Shown in pieces: positions 54,728 to 63,879 of a DNA stretch of 64,000 nt. Numbering within the stretch: position 1 is the stretch's first letter; every line of letters begins with the position of its first letter. The notes beneath the pieces are model-generated. The model saw nothing but the letters and a program-made list of their open reading frames with translations, made no database searches and was not told where the DNA came from. The DNA is taken from contig OMRP01000010.1 of the NCBI GenBank assembly GCA_900313615.1, forward strand, positions 19,535-83,534, given 5' to 3'. A program made the translations under genes and the position numbers. This stretch comes from an uncultured Prevotellaceae bacterium. GTDB lineage: Bacteria > Bacteroidota > Bacteroidia > Bacteroidales > Bacteroidaceae.

Positions 54728-55909
54728 CAAGAATCCCAACAGCCATAGTGGTAATTGCTTGCCATAACCGATTTCGGTGTTGTAACGAGCATGAATGGTA
54801 CTGTCGGGAAGACGTTGGCGTTGGCGTATGCCAGCATCTTCTATACTGAACAGAAGATGGTCGTCAACAATATAGGTCCCTTTCTTCTCTCCAAGGTTCA
54901 CAAAGTGGTCTTTCCACAATGAATTAACGAAAAAGGTCTCCATCACATCTTGTAGATTGACCTGGATGGGATAGATGGCATACATTAGGTTGGGGTTGTG
55001 CACCATTACCTTAGATGGCTTTTTGGGAAAAGCATTGCCAGGGGTGTAGATGAGGTTGATCAAACGGGCGTCAGCCAGATACTTGATGTAATTCATCACG
55101 GTGGCACGACTCGTTTCTATGTCTTGGGCCAACTGACTGATATTTGGAGTGGAAGGACCGCCAACAGCCAATTGATAAAACAGTTTCTTAATCTTTGTCA
55201 GGTATTTCAATTCTATCTGCTTGATGAGCAGGATGTCCACTTCGGTAATCATGTTCATCGTCTTCAGCAGATTCTCGGAATAGTTGCGGTGTTCCTGGAA
55301 GAAGGGATAGAAACCATGGTGAACGTATGAACTGAAATGTTGAGAAGGACTGACGTGGGGCAGTATGTGTTTCACGATACGCTCGTGGTCATTGAGAATC
55401 TCCTCTAAAGTGTAGGGACGGAAATGATGGCCGGTCTGCAGGTTCAGGAATTCACGGAAAGAGAAACCGCGAAGGTTGTAACTTTGTACGATGCCGTTCA
55501 ATTCGGGGTTCTCTTCTTTCAGGCGCATCACACTCGAGCCGGTGAAAACAATATGCAGGTTGGGATAGTTGTCGTATATCTTGCGCAATTCCTTGCTCCA
55601 ATCAGGATGCTTAAACACTTGGTCTATCAATAGCACCCTGCCGCCATGGTGATAAAACTCACCGGCAAAATCGGCAATGCCGCGACCCTGGAAATAGAAA
55701 TTGTTCATATTGATATACAGACACTGGTGGTCGTGGATATCAAAACGTTCTTTGGCGTATTGTAACAACATGGTGGTCTTTCCTACACCGCGCGTGCCCT
55801 TGATGCCTATCATGCGGGCACTCCAGTCTATCTCGTCCATCAAACCACGACGGACTGGGGTGGTTGTGTGCTCCACCAGGTATGCGTGTGTACGGAAAAA
55901 TGCCTCCAT
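54722..55909 (-). CDS. AAA-type ATPase, DUF4143-like, with altered Walker B
   Basis: A 395-residue protein from ATG 55909; an upstream extension would run past the promoter. Walker A is GTRGVGKTT (38-46). The Walker B region reads RVLLIDQVFKHPDW, with Gln97 where the first ATPase of this window has Glu (IDEVHK). The sensor IVFTGSSVMRL is intact. The C-terminal half has a winged-helix-like part (QLAQDIETSRATVMNYIKYL). Loss of the Walker B Glu usually slows ATP hydrolysis. Confidence 0.8.
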   Translation of the reverse strand: MEAFFRTHAYLVEHTTTPVRRGLMDEIDWSARMIGIKGTRGVGKTTMLLQYAKERFDIHDHQCLYINMNNFYFQGRGIADFAGEFYHHGGRVLLIDQVFKHPDWSKELRKIYDNYPNLHIVFTGSSVMRLKEENPELNGIVQSYNLRGFSFREFLNLQTGHHFRPYTLEEILNDHERIVKHILPHVSPSQHFSSYVHHGFYPFFQEHRNYSENLLKTMNMITEVDILLIKQIELKYLTKIKKLFYQLAVGGPSTPNISQLAQDIETSRATVMNYIKYLADARLINLIYTPGNAFPKKPSKVMVHNPNLMYAIYPIQVNLQDVMETFFVNSLWKDHFVNLGEKKGTYIVDDHLLFSIEDAGIRQRQRLPDSTIHARYNTEIGYGKQLPLWLLGFLY

Positions 55910-55947
55910 GAATACTTCTAATACTTTGATTTGTTGCAATACAACTG

Positions 55948-55978
55948 CAAAGGTACTACTTTTTTCTTTAATTGCAAA
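55948..55978 (-). promoter_or_regulatory. Promoter of the second ATPase gene
   Basis: On the minus strand TTTG (55975-55978), 19 bases, TACCTTTG (55948-55955). Confidence 0.75.
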
Positions 55979-55984
55979 GTCAAG

Positions 55985-56016
55985 TTTGCAAAATATAATT
56001 TTTTTTGTTATTTTTG
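55985..56016 (+). promoter_or_regulatory. Divergent promoter of the 56072 gene
   Basis: TTTG (55985-55988), 20 bases, TATTTTTG (56009-56016). It is almost back to back with the ATPase promoter, so the two could interfere. Confidence 0.7.
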
Positions 56017-56071
56017 CAGCAAAATATAAGAAACACCCCATAATGCCACCATAACACTTAACGTAAACGAA

Positions 56072-57157
56072 GTGACTTTCCACATTTTCAATCCTGAACA
56101 CGACATGGCTCTGGCTTTCGGTAAGCCTAATTTCACACCGCCTCATGTGGCAAGGGCTATGAGGACCAACCTCGGATTCTTGCCGGCTCTATGGGCTGAC
56201 AGAGGGGATGTGGTCATTGTCGATGATGTGGATTATGCGTTGAAAGCGGCCCACAAGGCGGGACGACTAGAGGACAAGGCGCTCTTCTTGACGGTTTCTG
56301 ATGCGGCGAGAATGGCAAACGAAGGGAAACCTCATGTCAACATTCAACCTTGGGGATGGGACGAGGCGGTACGACGACAATTGGAAAGAGCAAATTTCCC
56401 TCTTTATTCTTTACCTGACGATAATCAAATGGCTCTCATACGCCGCTGGTCGAACAGAAAGACGGGCGTGGAGCTGTTACGAATCATTCGCAACGCCATA
56501 CCCGAAACAGTGGGGGAGAGTACAGCCTGTTCTACCATAGAGGAGGTGGCGCACATTTGTTCAGAATACCAGAATGTGGTTGTAAAGGCTCCTTGGAGTT
56601 GCAGCGGAAGAGGCTTGCGCTACGTGATGGGCCTTTTCGACGAGGGAAAGGTTAGATGGGTGAAAAATGTTATTGCCCAGCAAGGGGCTGTCACTGTAGA
56701 ACCTTTTTATCACAAAGTGTTGGACCTGGGAATGGAATTTTCAGCGCTTGGTGATGGTTCTGTAAGTTACGACGGGTTGTCTGTGTTTCATACGGAGAAT
56801 GGGGCTTATTTGGGTAATGTCATTGCCACGGAGCAACGGAAGATGGAGCGAATCGTAAAATATATTCCATCTGAATTGTTGGAAACAGTGAAGACGACGT
56901 TGCAAAAAGAACTGGCCACATTGTTCAACAAAAAATATGTGGGACCATTAGGCGTTGACATGATGGTGGTGCTACATGATGGACGTTTTATGCTACATCC
57001 ACTCGTTGAGATGAATCTCAGGCGTACCATGGGCCATCTGGCGTTGGCATGGAACGCGTCACCTTTCGAACCCGAAAGAATAGTGCGTGTAAGAGAGGGG
57101 GCCAATTTTGAACTGCAGGTTAAACCTATCGAAAACGCATTCGTCAAAGTATTATAG
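56072..57157 (+). CDS. ATP-grasp-like protein of unknown function
   Basis: A 361-residue protein from a GTG start (MTFHIFNPEHDMALAFGKP). The C-terminal two thirds have ATP-grasp features: VVVKAPWSCSGRGLRYV (ATP-binding Lys and Gly-rich loop), GAVTVEPFYHKVLDLGMEFSAL, and LGVDMMV ... LHPLVEMNLRRTMGHLAL with the metal-binding E-x-N. Such enzymes make a carboxylate-amine bond. I know of no assigned substrate. Confidence 0.7.
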   Translation: MTFHIFNPEHDMALAFGKPNFTPPHVARAMRTNLGFLPALWADRGDVVIVDDVDYALKAAHKAGRLEDKALFLTVSDAARMANEGKPHVNIQPWGWDEAVRRQLERANFPLYSLPDDNQMALIRRWSNRKTGVELLRIIRNAIPETVGESTACSTIEEVAHICSEYQNVVVKAPWSCSGRGLRYVMGLFDEGKVRWVKNVIAQQGAVTVEPFYHKVLDLGMEFSALGDGSVSYDGLSVFHTENGAYLGNVIATEQRKMERIVKYIPSELLETVKTTLQKELATLFNKKYVGPLGVDMMVVLHDGRFMLHPLVEMNLRRTMGHLALAWNASPFEPERIVRVREGANFELQVKPIENAFVKVL

Positions 57158-57178
57158 ACTAATAAACCATAAGACAAA

Positions 57179-57736
57179 ATGAAAAAACTAGCAACAACTC
57201 TAGCGTTGGCTTTCATGGCTTTGGCAACCAACGCACAAGACATCAACCAACTGTCACGTGATGAAATACGTGAATTGAAAACGTCGTTCGTGGGACAAGA
57301 GGGTATGTCTCCGGAAAACCTTCCCCGAGAATACGCTTTCTTTGATGTGGATAATGACGGACGTTATGAATTGTTCCTTCGCAACCCACAGCAGACAGTG
57401 GCTTATGCTCATCCGAAACGCAGCGGATGGACGGAACTGGCTCGGACAGAGGGTAATTCGCAGATGGAAGTGGCTGCCAACCTTATTGTGGTAGATGGTA
57501 TGGTCGGATACAGCTATCACAACAAACATTGGATCCAGTTGCAGGACGGCGTGGTGATGTCCGACATCCGTCTCATTGAAGAGCAAAACAAGGATACAGG
57601 TGATTATAAACCCCAAAAGATGACGTATTTCGACGTGGAACAGGAAAACATTAAACCGCTCTTGGAAATGATTGCAGAGTATCCTGAAACCGATCCTGTA
57701 TCTAGCCGCTTGTATTGGATGCCATTCAATAGGTGA
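57179..57736 (+). CDS. Secreted protein with EF-hand-like loop
   Basis: A 185-residue protein with a signal peptide (MKKLATTLALAFMALATNAQ). The mature part has a DVDNDGRYELFLR segment like the calcium-binding loop of FG-GAP/EF-hand repeats. The rest is not recognised. It lies 21 bases after the ATP-grasp-like gene and shares its operon; a perfect terminator follows. Confidence 0.7.
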   Translation: MKKLATTLALAFMALATNAQDINQLSRDEIRELKTSFVGQEGMSPENLPREYAFFDVDNDGRYELFLRNPQQTVAYAHPKRSGWTELARTEGNSQMEVAANLIVVDGMVGYSYHNKHWIQLQDGVVMSDIRLIEEQNKDTGDYKPQKMTYFDVEQENIKPLLEMIAEYPETDPVSSRLYWMPFNR

Positions 57737-57756
57737 ATAATCAAATTACCATAATA

Positions 57757-57782
57757 AAAGCGCAGGCAATTGCCTGCGCTTT
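57757..57782. terminator. Perfectly symmetric terminator
   Basis: AAAGCGCAGGCAA and TTGCCTGCGCTTT meet with almost no loop (26 bases, full symmetry); it works in both directions. Confidence 0.85.
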
Positions 57783-57823
57783 ATCGTATCTTATAGTTCC
57801 AAAACCTTTCAATTATAAGGTTT

Positions 57824-57875
57824 TAATTTTCTAATTTTCTAATCTTTTAATTTTTTAATCTTTTAATCTTTTAAT
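57824..57875. repeat. Octamer tandem array near the His-rich gene 3' end
   Basis: Six and a half units of TAATTTTC / TAATCTTT / TAATTTTT, ending 5 bases before the TAA stop of the minus-strand His-rich gene. Confidence 0.85.
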
Positions 57876-57879
57876 TCCA

Positions 57880-58149
57880 TTAGTGTGTATACAGCCACAC
57901 ACAAGCCAATACAATACAAATGGCAACTACAGACAAAGCAAAAAACAATACACGGCTGATAATCTTCCTGCGTTTAATCGAGGTTAATCCATGCCTTTTG
58001 AAAGCCTCCGACGAATCTCCATGGTGGTGGTGCTTACGCTTACGACTACTATCACTGCTACCACTACTGCTACTGTGGCTGTGGTAGTGGCTGTGATGAT
58101 GGTGATGATGGGTATGGCTGCTAGTGCTTTGTGTTTCTTCAGATCCCAT
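57880..58149 (-). CDS. Histidine-rich small membrane protein
   Basis: An 89-residue protein. Residues about 13-44 are a His/Ser-rich segment (SHTHHHHHHSHYHSHSSSS, later KHHHHGD), then a basic stretch (SIKRRKIISR) and one C-terminal membrane segment (VLFFALSVVAICIVLACVWL). By the positive-inside rule the His-rich part would face the cytoplasm. It may bind zinc, nickel or copper. It lies behind the hppA terminator with its own weak TACTTTTG box (58201-58208). Confidence 0.7.
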   Translation of the reverse strand: MGSEETQSTSSHTHHHHHHSHYHSHSSSSGSSDSSRKRKHHHHGDSSEAFKRHGLTSIKRRKIISRVLFFALSVVAICIVLACVWLYTH

Positions 58150-58207
58150 TGTTATGTCCTTGTGAATTAGTTCCTTGGTAGGTTTTTTAAGTTATGGTGA
58201 CAAAAGT

Positions 58208-58243
58208 AGCACTAATTATCCATACAAAAGAATAATTAGTGCT
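58208..58243 (-). terminator. Terminator of hppA
   Basis: AGCACTAATTAT and ATAATTAGTGCT form a 12-pair stem around 12 bases. Confidence 0.8.
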
Positions 58244-58269
58244 ATTAAATGTTAAAATAGACAAATGCG

Positions 58270-60471
58270 CTACAGGAAGGCTACTGTTAGACCGGCCATT
58301 ACGATGCTTACCATCGACATCAACTTGATCAAAATGTTCAAGCTGGGACCACTGGTGTCCTTGAAGGGGTCACCTACGGTGTCACCCACAATAGTGGCTT
58401 TGTGACAGGCACTGCCCTTGCCTCCGAAGTTGCCTTCTTCAACCATCTTCTTCGCATTGTCCCAGGCTCCACCGGAATTGGCCATGAACACAGCCAAAGT
58501 AAAACCGGAAGCCAGACCGCCGACCAACAGGCCCAAAACGCCGCCTACTCCTAACACGACACCAACAACAATGGGTATCAAAATGGCTAAGAGTGAGGGG
58601 AAAATCATCTCACGCTGGGCGCTTCGTGTGGAGATTTCTACACAACGGCTATAGTCGGGAGTGGCTTTGCCTTCCAAGATGCCTTTAATCTCACGGAATT
58701 GACGGCGTACTTCTTCTACCATCGACTGGGCGGCTCTACCTACGGCTCCCATCGTCAAACCACAGAACAGGAATGAGGCCATGGCGCCGATAAAGGCTCC
58801 TACCAATACCTTCGGGTTCATCAGGTTCACCTGGAAAAAGTCCATGAAATCACTCATTGTTGCGTTTTCAGGGTTGAACACTTCACCTGCGGCAGTAAGG
58901 AAACGCTCTCCTTCTTGTACGGCACGTACCATGGCAATCTTAATCTCTTCCACATACGAGGCCAACAAGGCCAAGGCGGTGAGGGCGGCACTGCCAATGG
59001 CGAAGCCCTTGCCTGTGGCGGCGGTGGTGTTGCCCAAAGCGTCCAAAGCGTCGGTGCGCTTGCGTACCTCGGGCTCCAATTCACTCATCTCGGCATTGCC
59101 ACCGGCATTGTCGGCTATAGGACCATAGGCATCGGTGGCCAAGGTGATGCCAAGGGTAGAGAGCATACCAACGGCGGCAATGCCAATGCCATACAAACCA
59201 TGAGAGATGCTCGCGGCACTCATCGACATGTCAAAACCATTGGCACAAAGGAAACTGAGCATGATGGCCACGGAAATGGTCACCACGGGTATCATCGTCG
59301 AAATCATACCAGTTCCGATGCCCTTGATAATCACGGTGGCGGCTCCTGTCTGCGATGATTCGGCTATTTTCTGTGTCGGCTTATAACTGTGCGAGGTGTA
59401 ATATTCGGTACCTTGACCAATGATGACACCTGCAGCCAAACCTGTGACAACACTGAACGATACGCCCAACCAATTTTCTATACCTAGTAAATATAAAATA
59501 AGGAATGAGGCACCTGCTATAAGCACTGAGGCGATATTTGTACCAAGGCCCAATGAGTGGAGTAGGTCTTTCATCGTGGCTCCTTCGCGGGTCTTCACCA
59601 GGAAGATACCGAACAATGAGAGGAAGATGCCCACAGCGGCAATAATCATTGGTGCCATAACGGCTTTCAACTGCATGTCGCCATTCATGGCAAAGGCCGT
59701 GGCACCAAGGGCGGCGGTACTCAGAATACTGCCACAGTAGCTCTCGTATAGGTCAGCGCCCATACCGGCAACGTCACCAACATTGTCACCGACATTGTCG
59801 GCAATGGTGGCGGGGTTACGAGGATCATCCTCGGGAATATTGGCTTCAACCTTACCCACTAGGTCGGCTCCTACGTCGGCGGCCTTGGTGTATATACCAC
59901 CACCGACACGGGCGAATAAGGCTTGGGTGGAGGCACCCATACCGAAGGTCAGCATCGTTGTGGTGATGGTGATTAAAGCGTTGGCCTCACCATCGTAGAC
60001 ACTGTTTAATATCAAGAACCAAATGGCGATGTCCAAGAGGCCAAGACCAACGACGGTAAGACCCATCACGGCACCACTGCGGAAAGCGACTTTCAAACCG
60101 CGATTCAGACCTGTACGGGCGGCATTGGCGGTACGAGCGGAGGCGTAGGTGGCAGTCTTCATGCCAAAGAATCCCGACAGACCGGAAAACAAACCGCCTG
60201 TAAGGAAGGCAAAGGGAACCCATGGGTTCTGTACGTGGAGCACATAGGCCATGTAGGCAAACAAAATGGCTAACACAATGAACACGATGAGCACAACTTT
60301 GTATTGCTGTTTTAGATAGGCCATGGCGCCTTTACGCACATGGGCAGCTATCTCACGCATACGGGGTGTGCCCTCATCTTCGCGCATCATCTGTTTGAAG
60401 AAAAACCATGCCATGCCCAATGCGATGATTGAGGCAATGGGGACGAGCCAAAAAATAGGTGTAATGTTCAT
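58270..60471 (-). CDS. hppA: Membrane-bound ion-pumping pyrophosphatase, K+-dependent type
   Basis: A 733-residue inner-membrane protein with about 16 membrane helices that pumps H+ or Na+ using pyrophosphate. The pyrophosphate site shows [34 protein letters not shown] and the C-terminal [14 protein letters not shown]. Ala in [10 protein letters not shown] (near 480), where K+-independent members have Lys, indicates K+ dependence. Sequence alone does not settle whether H+, Na+ or both are moved. Pyruvate phosphate dikinase nearby also handles pyrophosphate. Confidence 0.95.
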   Translation of the reverse strand: MNITPIFWLVPIASIIALGMAWFFFKQMMREDEGTPRMREIAAHVRKGAMAYLKQQYKVVLIVFIVLAILFAYMAYVLHVQNPWVPFAFLTGGLFSGLSGFFGMKTATYASARTANAARTGLNRGLKVAFRSGAVMGLTVVGLGLLDIAIWFLILNSVYDGEANALITITTTMLTFGMGASTQALFARVGGGIYTKAADVGADLVGKVEANIPEDDPRNPATIADNVGDNVGDVAGMGADLYESYCGSILSTAALGATAFAMNGDMQLKAVMAPMIIAAVGIFLSLFGIFLVKTREGATMKDLLHSLGLGTNIASVLIAGASFLILYLLGIENWLGVSFSVVTGLAAGVIIGQGTEYYTSHSYKPTQKIAESSQTGAATVIIKGIGTGMISTMIPVVTISVAIMLSFLCANGFDMSMSAASISHGLYGIGIAAVGMLSTLGITLATDAYGPIADNAGGNAEMSELEPEVRKRTDALDALGNTTAATGKGFAIGSAALTALALLASYVEEIKIAMVRAVQEGERFLTAAGEVFNPENATMSDFMDFFQVNLMNPKVLVGAFIGAMASFLFCGLTMGAVGRAAQSMVEEVRRQFREIKGILEGKATPDYSRCVEISTRSAQREMIFPSLLAILIPIVVGVVLGVGGVLGLLVGGLASGFTLAVFMANSGGAWDNAKKMVEEGNFGGKGSACHKATIVGDTVGDPFKDTSGPSLNILIKLMSMVSIVMAGLTVAFL

Positions 60472-60791
60472 AATCTAATAAAAAAGGGTAATAAACTTGT
60501 AATTTGATGGATTTCTATGCTACTAGGTGATAAGATGCTGCAAAATTACATATAAAAATTGAAAAATGACAAGAAAATCCAAATTATTGTAGACAATACA
60601 CCTGTATTATTTCTCTCTTTATTTCTTTTAACCCTAATCGGTCATTTGCGTTATGATGATAACTGCTTTAACAGCTTATTTTTTGAGCATATGCTTTGCT
60701 GGATTGTGGGAGCAATGGGGTTAGGTAATTATCTATTGCTTACAACCTCTCCTTTTTGGTATCGGCCATAAATCGTCAGAAAAATATACAA
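60472..60791. other. Intergenic stretch without a convincing gene
   Basis: Holds the hppA upstream region and one weak TTG-initiated frame (60559-60771) that I do not accept. Nothing else is seen up to the hairpin at 60792. Confidence 0.5.
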
Positions 60792-60885
60792 AAAAGGACT
60801 TGCCCACTGCTGAGCAAGTCCTTTTCATGATATGTGAGTGAAGATTATTCTTCAACAGCTGCCTGGACGGCGGCTAGACGATACT
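60792..60885 (-). pseudogene. Decayed duplicate of the ppdK 3' end with its terminator
   Basis: On the minus strand the coding part reads YRLAAVQAAVEE and TAA (stop at 60845-60847), matching [13 protein letters not shown] and TAA at the end of ppdK (63880). The downstream hairpin AAAAGGACTTGC/GCAAGTCCTTTT (60792-60825) matches the ppdK terminator in place and style. Upstream of about 60885 the similarity stops. Confidence 0.75.
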
Positions 60886-61023
60886 GAGTATCAGTTACTT
60901 ACAAAGTTGTTGTAAAGTACTGGCACCTCTTTTTAGATTCATTCTGCCTATTCTGCACGTTCTAAACGTGATTAAACATCAGAATTTTCTTCTTTATGTC
61001 ATTTTCATTCGTTAAATTGGAAT

Positions 61024-62358
61024 TTACTTTTCAAACATGACAAACATATCTCGAAAGTTCAGAAAGGTTTTCTTATGCTGGAGAACGGCGGAAATACCTA
61101 TATTTCCATGACAATGTTCGTCTGCCAATGGGCTTTCTTCGTCAACAACGGCCTCGACAAGTTGAATTGGCATGCTGCCTATGGAAAGACAGAATGGTCG
61201 AATGACTTTCATTTCTTTTGCCCCAGCACTACCATAACCACCACCAGAGATAGTATCGGTTGTGGCAACTTTATCAACATCCTCATGATGTCTATTGTAG
61301 TAAGCAGCGTAGAGATAGCAGGCATTATTGCTTGCGTTGCCAGTGTCGAAGAGGAATCTGAGTCTTTCTCCGTCTACAGTCGCTTCAACATGAGAATTAT
61401 ACAACATGTTTCGACCATATGCAGGCAATGGCGATGTTTCATAAGGGAACAGCATAGTGTTGTCATCCATGCAAATCTGAGTTTCACCGATGGCTGTTAT
61501 AACGTCGCGGCCTAATATCGGACCAACTCCAACCATGTCGAGAAACTCGCTCTCCTGCTCCAATCCTACGCCTGCTATAATGTTGCGGATGGTGATTTCG
61601 CCAATTTGTAGACTGTCGATGAACGTGCGCAGTCCTTTGGAATTTCCTGTATAAGTTATTGAATCGCCTATCAACGGCAGTCCCTTCTCTTTGACGAACT
61701 TCTCGGTAACAAAAGTCATTCCAGCCCCAGTGTCAAAATGAAAAGGTATGGTTTCACCATGAAACGTTACGGGAACACTAATCAATATCGACTTGGCATC
61801 TGGATTTCTTTCATCTTTCTTTCTCATCCACGATTCTATTCGCTTAGGCTTCAATTCCTTTAGCACGAACGGCACAGATATGTCATGGTTGGGGCGTGAC
61901 AGACACAGAGCAGGTAATTCTCGGACGACATTTACATGTTGATGATAATACTCCATGGCATCCAACCCTTCTGTAACGCCTTGCCCTTTCAACTGGTCAA
62001 GAACGTTTCCTATGAAATCTGCCGCTTCCGCATAACGCCCCATCTCCTCCAGCAATTGGGCACGCAGGATAATGAAGTTGAACACTCCTGCCCCTAAGTC
62101 GGACTGATGATTGGACAACAATTCATTCAAACATTCCAGCGCACGCTCTTTTTGGTTGAAGTTACGGGCAATCATCGCCTCGGCAACCACCTTCAAAAAA
62201 GACACCTGCATCGAATCCTTCAATATGGGGTATTCTTTCTCAAGCTCAAACCAGTCTTCAGTGTTGATAAGTTCTCCGATTCGCTGGTCTGGTTGCTGAG
62301 CATAAAGTGTATGAGAGGATAATATCAACAGCAGGATTATAATTATTGTTCTTAGCAT
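61024..62358 (-). CDS. Secreted retropepsin-like aspartic protease with two DTG motifs
   Basis: A 444-residue exported protein with signal peptide MLRTIIIILLLILSSHTLYAQ. Residues about 25-190 are helical, possibly TPR-like (RYAEAADFIGNVL). The rest has two retropepsin-like domains, each with an active-site triad: FHFDTGAGMTFV near 207 and FLFDTGNASNN near 335. With one DTG in each half, the chain could fold as a single active enzyme, as in pepsin, instead of needing a dimer. It lies between the ppdK fragment and the split Fic gene. Confidence 0.8.
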   Translation of the reverse strand: MLRTIIIILLLILSSHTLYAQQPDQRIGELINTEDWFELEKEYPILKDSMQVSFLKVVAEAMIARNFNQKERALECLNELLSNHQSDLGAGVFNFIILRAQLLEEMGRYAEAADFIGNVLDQLKGQGVTEGLDAMEYYHQHVNVVRELPALCLSRPNHDISVPFVLKELKPKRIESWMRKKDERNPDAKSILISVPVTFHGETIPFHFDTGAGMTFVTEKFVKEKGLPLIGDSITYTGNSKGLRTFIDSLQIGEITIRNIIAGVGLEQESEFLDMVGVGPILGRDVITAIGETQICMDDNTMLFPYETSPLPAYGRNMLYNSHVEATVDGERLRFLFDTGNASNNACYLYAAYYNRHHEDVDKVATTDTISGGGYGSAGAKEMKVIRPFCLSIGSMPIQLVEAVVDEESPLADEHCHGNIGISAVLQHKKTFLNFRDMFVMFEK

Positions 62359-62386
62359 ATAAATTCCGATTTATCTGTTTATTTTG

Positions 62387-63352
62387 CTATTCTCTATTGC
62401 TTGCAACGATATACGAGCAGTATTTGCTGAGCAAATTGGACAATGGTAAATCACCTTTTTGGTATCGCTCAGCATCAAGTTTCAGCACTCTTTCGCAGAT
62501 AGTTTTCTTACCTTTATACAATGCATTGAGATATGGAATGCCATTTTCTTCAGTAATGCTTACTTCTGTGAAGAATTGCGTCAAATCCTCTGCATCATAG
62601 ACGATGGAGTAGCTTGGACGCTTGGCTCCGGGAATGTCCTCTTTCAGTATGTTCTTGTCAACCAAGTCCTGTATGTCACGTATGGCCGTGTCCTTCGAGC
62701 ACTTTGCCAATGTTGCCCATGTCTTTGACGTTATCTTAGCCTCATAGCCGTCAAGAAAGAGGTTGAGCGTCTGCGTCTGACGCTCTGTCATCGGAACTGA
62801 CGATGCCTTCTGCCAGAAGAAGCTTTTGTTCAAGATGGTGGTGACGATGGTGTCTGCCTCGTCAAGTGCATCCACCAATTTCTGCATGTACCACACCAAC
62901 CACTCCGTTATATCGCCATCGCCATGCTGCATACGCTCCAGAATGTCATAGTAGTGATTCTTGTCCTTGTTAATCTGTGATGAGACATTGTAGAAACGGA
63001 ACTCGCTCTTTTCTCCACGAGCCAGAAGCATGTCTGAAAGAATGCGGGCCAACCGCCCATTACCGTCCTCGAAGGGATGTATGCTCACAAACCAGAAATG
63101 GGCAATGGCAGAACGGATGACGCTGCTTACAGGCTCCTCTCCATCAAACCAGGCAAGAAACTTTTCCATCTCCTCTTCTACGCGGTCTGGCGAAGGAGCA
63201 ATATAGTGAATCTTCTCACGTCCAAACATTCCGCTGACAATATGCTCCTCGTTTGTGCGGTACTGGCTAATTTCAATCTGACTTCCTTCACTGTAGCCTG
63301 TTGGAAAGAAAGCTGCTTGCCAAGCACACAGCTTCTCTTTACTGAGGGTCAT
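62387..63352 (-). CDS. Fic-family protein, catalytic part of a split gene
   Basis: A 321-residue open frame. The Fic motif HPFEDGNGR (92-100), followed by LAR, is complete, so AMP transfer onto a target protein is possible. The C-terminal part has a winged-helix-like segment (TWATLAKCSKDTAIRDIQDL). The frame starts with an ATG 20 bases after the stop of the N-terminal fragment. In homologs the two parts are one protein, so this is probably a disrupted gene, unless restart of translation saves it. Confidence 0.75.
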   Translation of the reverse strand: MTLSKEKLCAWQAAFFPTGYSEGSQIEISQYRTNEEHIVSGMFGREKIHYIAPSPDRVEEEMEKFLAWFDGEEPVSSVIRSAIAHFWFVSIHPFEDGNGRLARILSDMLLARGEKSEFRFYNVSSQINKDKNHYYDILERMQHGDGDITEWLVWYMQKLVDALDEADTIVTTILNKSFFWQKASSVPMTERQTQTLNLFLDGYEAKITSKTWATLAKCSKDTAIRDIQDLVDKNILKEDIPGAKRPSYSIVYDAEDLTQFFTEVSITEENGIPYLNALYKGKKTICERVLKLDAERYQKGDLPLSNLLSKYCSYIVASNRE

Positions 63353-63371
63353 GTCATAGTGCTGTACCGCT

Positions 63372-63650
63372 TCATGATGGCGCAGTGTATTTCACATTCT
63401 CAATCCCAAGCTTCCGGGCAATGGAAGAACGAACCTGATCAACGTTCAGCCGTATGCCTTCTATCTCCGAAGAATATACCACATCGTATGTCAGGTTCTC
63501 TGCCATTGCACGCAGCTTGCTGTCAAATCCCAACGAACTCAGCCTGCCGTAAAGCAAACCCTGCTTACGGAATACTTTCTCCTGAAGGAGTGACACTTGG
63601 GACATGTCCCAACGGAAGTCCGTCCAATTGTCTCTTTCGTGTATATACAT
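63372..63650 (-). pseudogene. Fic-family protein, N-terminal fragment with inhibitory helix
   Basis: A 92-residue fragment matching the DUF4172-type N-terminus of Fic proteins (LLQEKVFRKQGLLYGRLSSL, then GFDSKL). It holds SSEIEG (60-65), fitting the S/TxxxE(G/N) inhibitory motif that blocks the Fic active site. It ends KYTAPS-TGA; shifting one base gives HHEAVQHYD, which joins the catalytic frame. So a frameshift, probably with a small deletion, separates the two parts. The promoter is intact. Confidence 0.7.
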
Positions 63651-63705
63651 AACGTATTCGTACTTTGTGCAACATAAAACAGCGATTAACGTCGCAAATT
63701 CTGCG

Positions 63706-63753
63706 AAAGATACTAAATTGACAAAGATACTAAATTAATGTCGAATAGCCAAA
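63706..63753 (-). promoter_or_regulatory. Promoter of the split fic gene, with a 17-base direct repeat
   Basis: On the minus strand TTTG (63750-63753), 20 bases, TATCTTTG (63722-63729). AAAGATACTAAATT occurs twice (63706 and 63723), so the -7 region is duplicated with a 17-base step. Confidence 0.7.
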
Positions 63754-63825
63754 TAAAACCGCAAATTATCGCATATTATGCGGCGTTTTTAGTCAATAAT
63801 CGTCGGAAACCTTCTTCTAAAGACT

Positions 63826-63860
63826 AAAAAAAGACCTGCCCATGCGGACAGGTCTCTTTT
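63826..63860 (-). terminator. Terminator of ppdK
   Basis: AGACCTG pairs with CAGGTCT around 10 bases; the minus strand then has a T run. Confidence 0.8.
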
Positions 63861-63879
63861 ATTATATAAGAGTGCTTAA

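Noticed and set aside
55910-56146. N-terminal extension of the second ATPase
   Set aside because: It would begin upstream of the TTTG/TACCTTTG promoter and adds no family sequence.
60559-60771. 70-codon frame with TTG start and hydrophobic residues
   Set aside because: No promoter or ribosome-binding site, an uncommon start, and it lies in an AT-rich gap.
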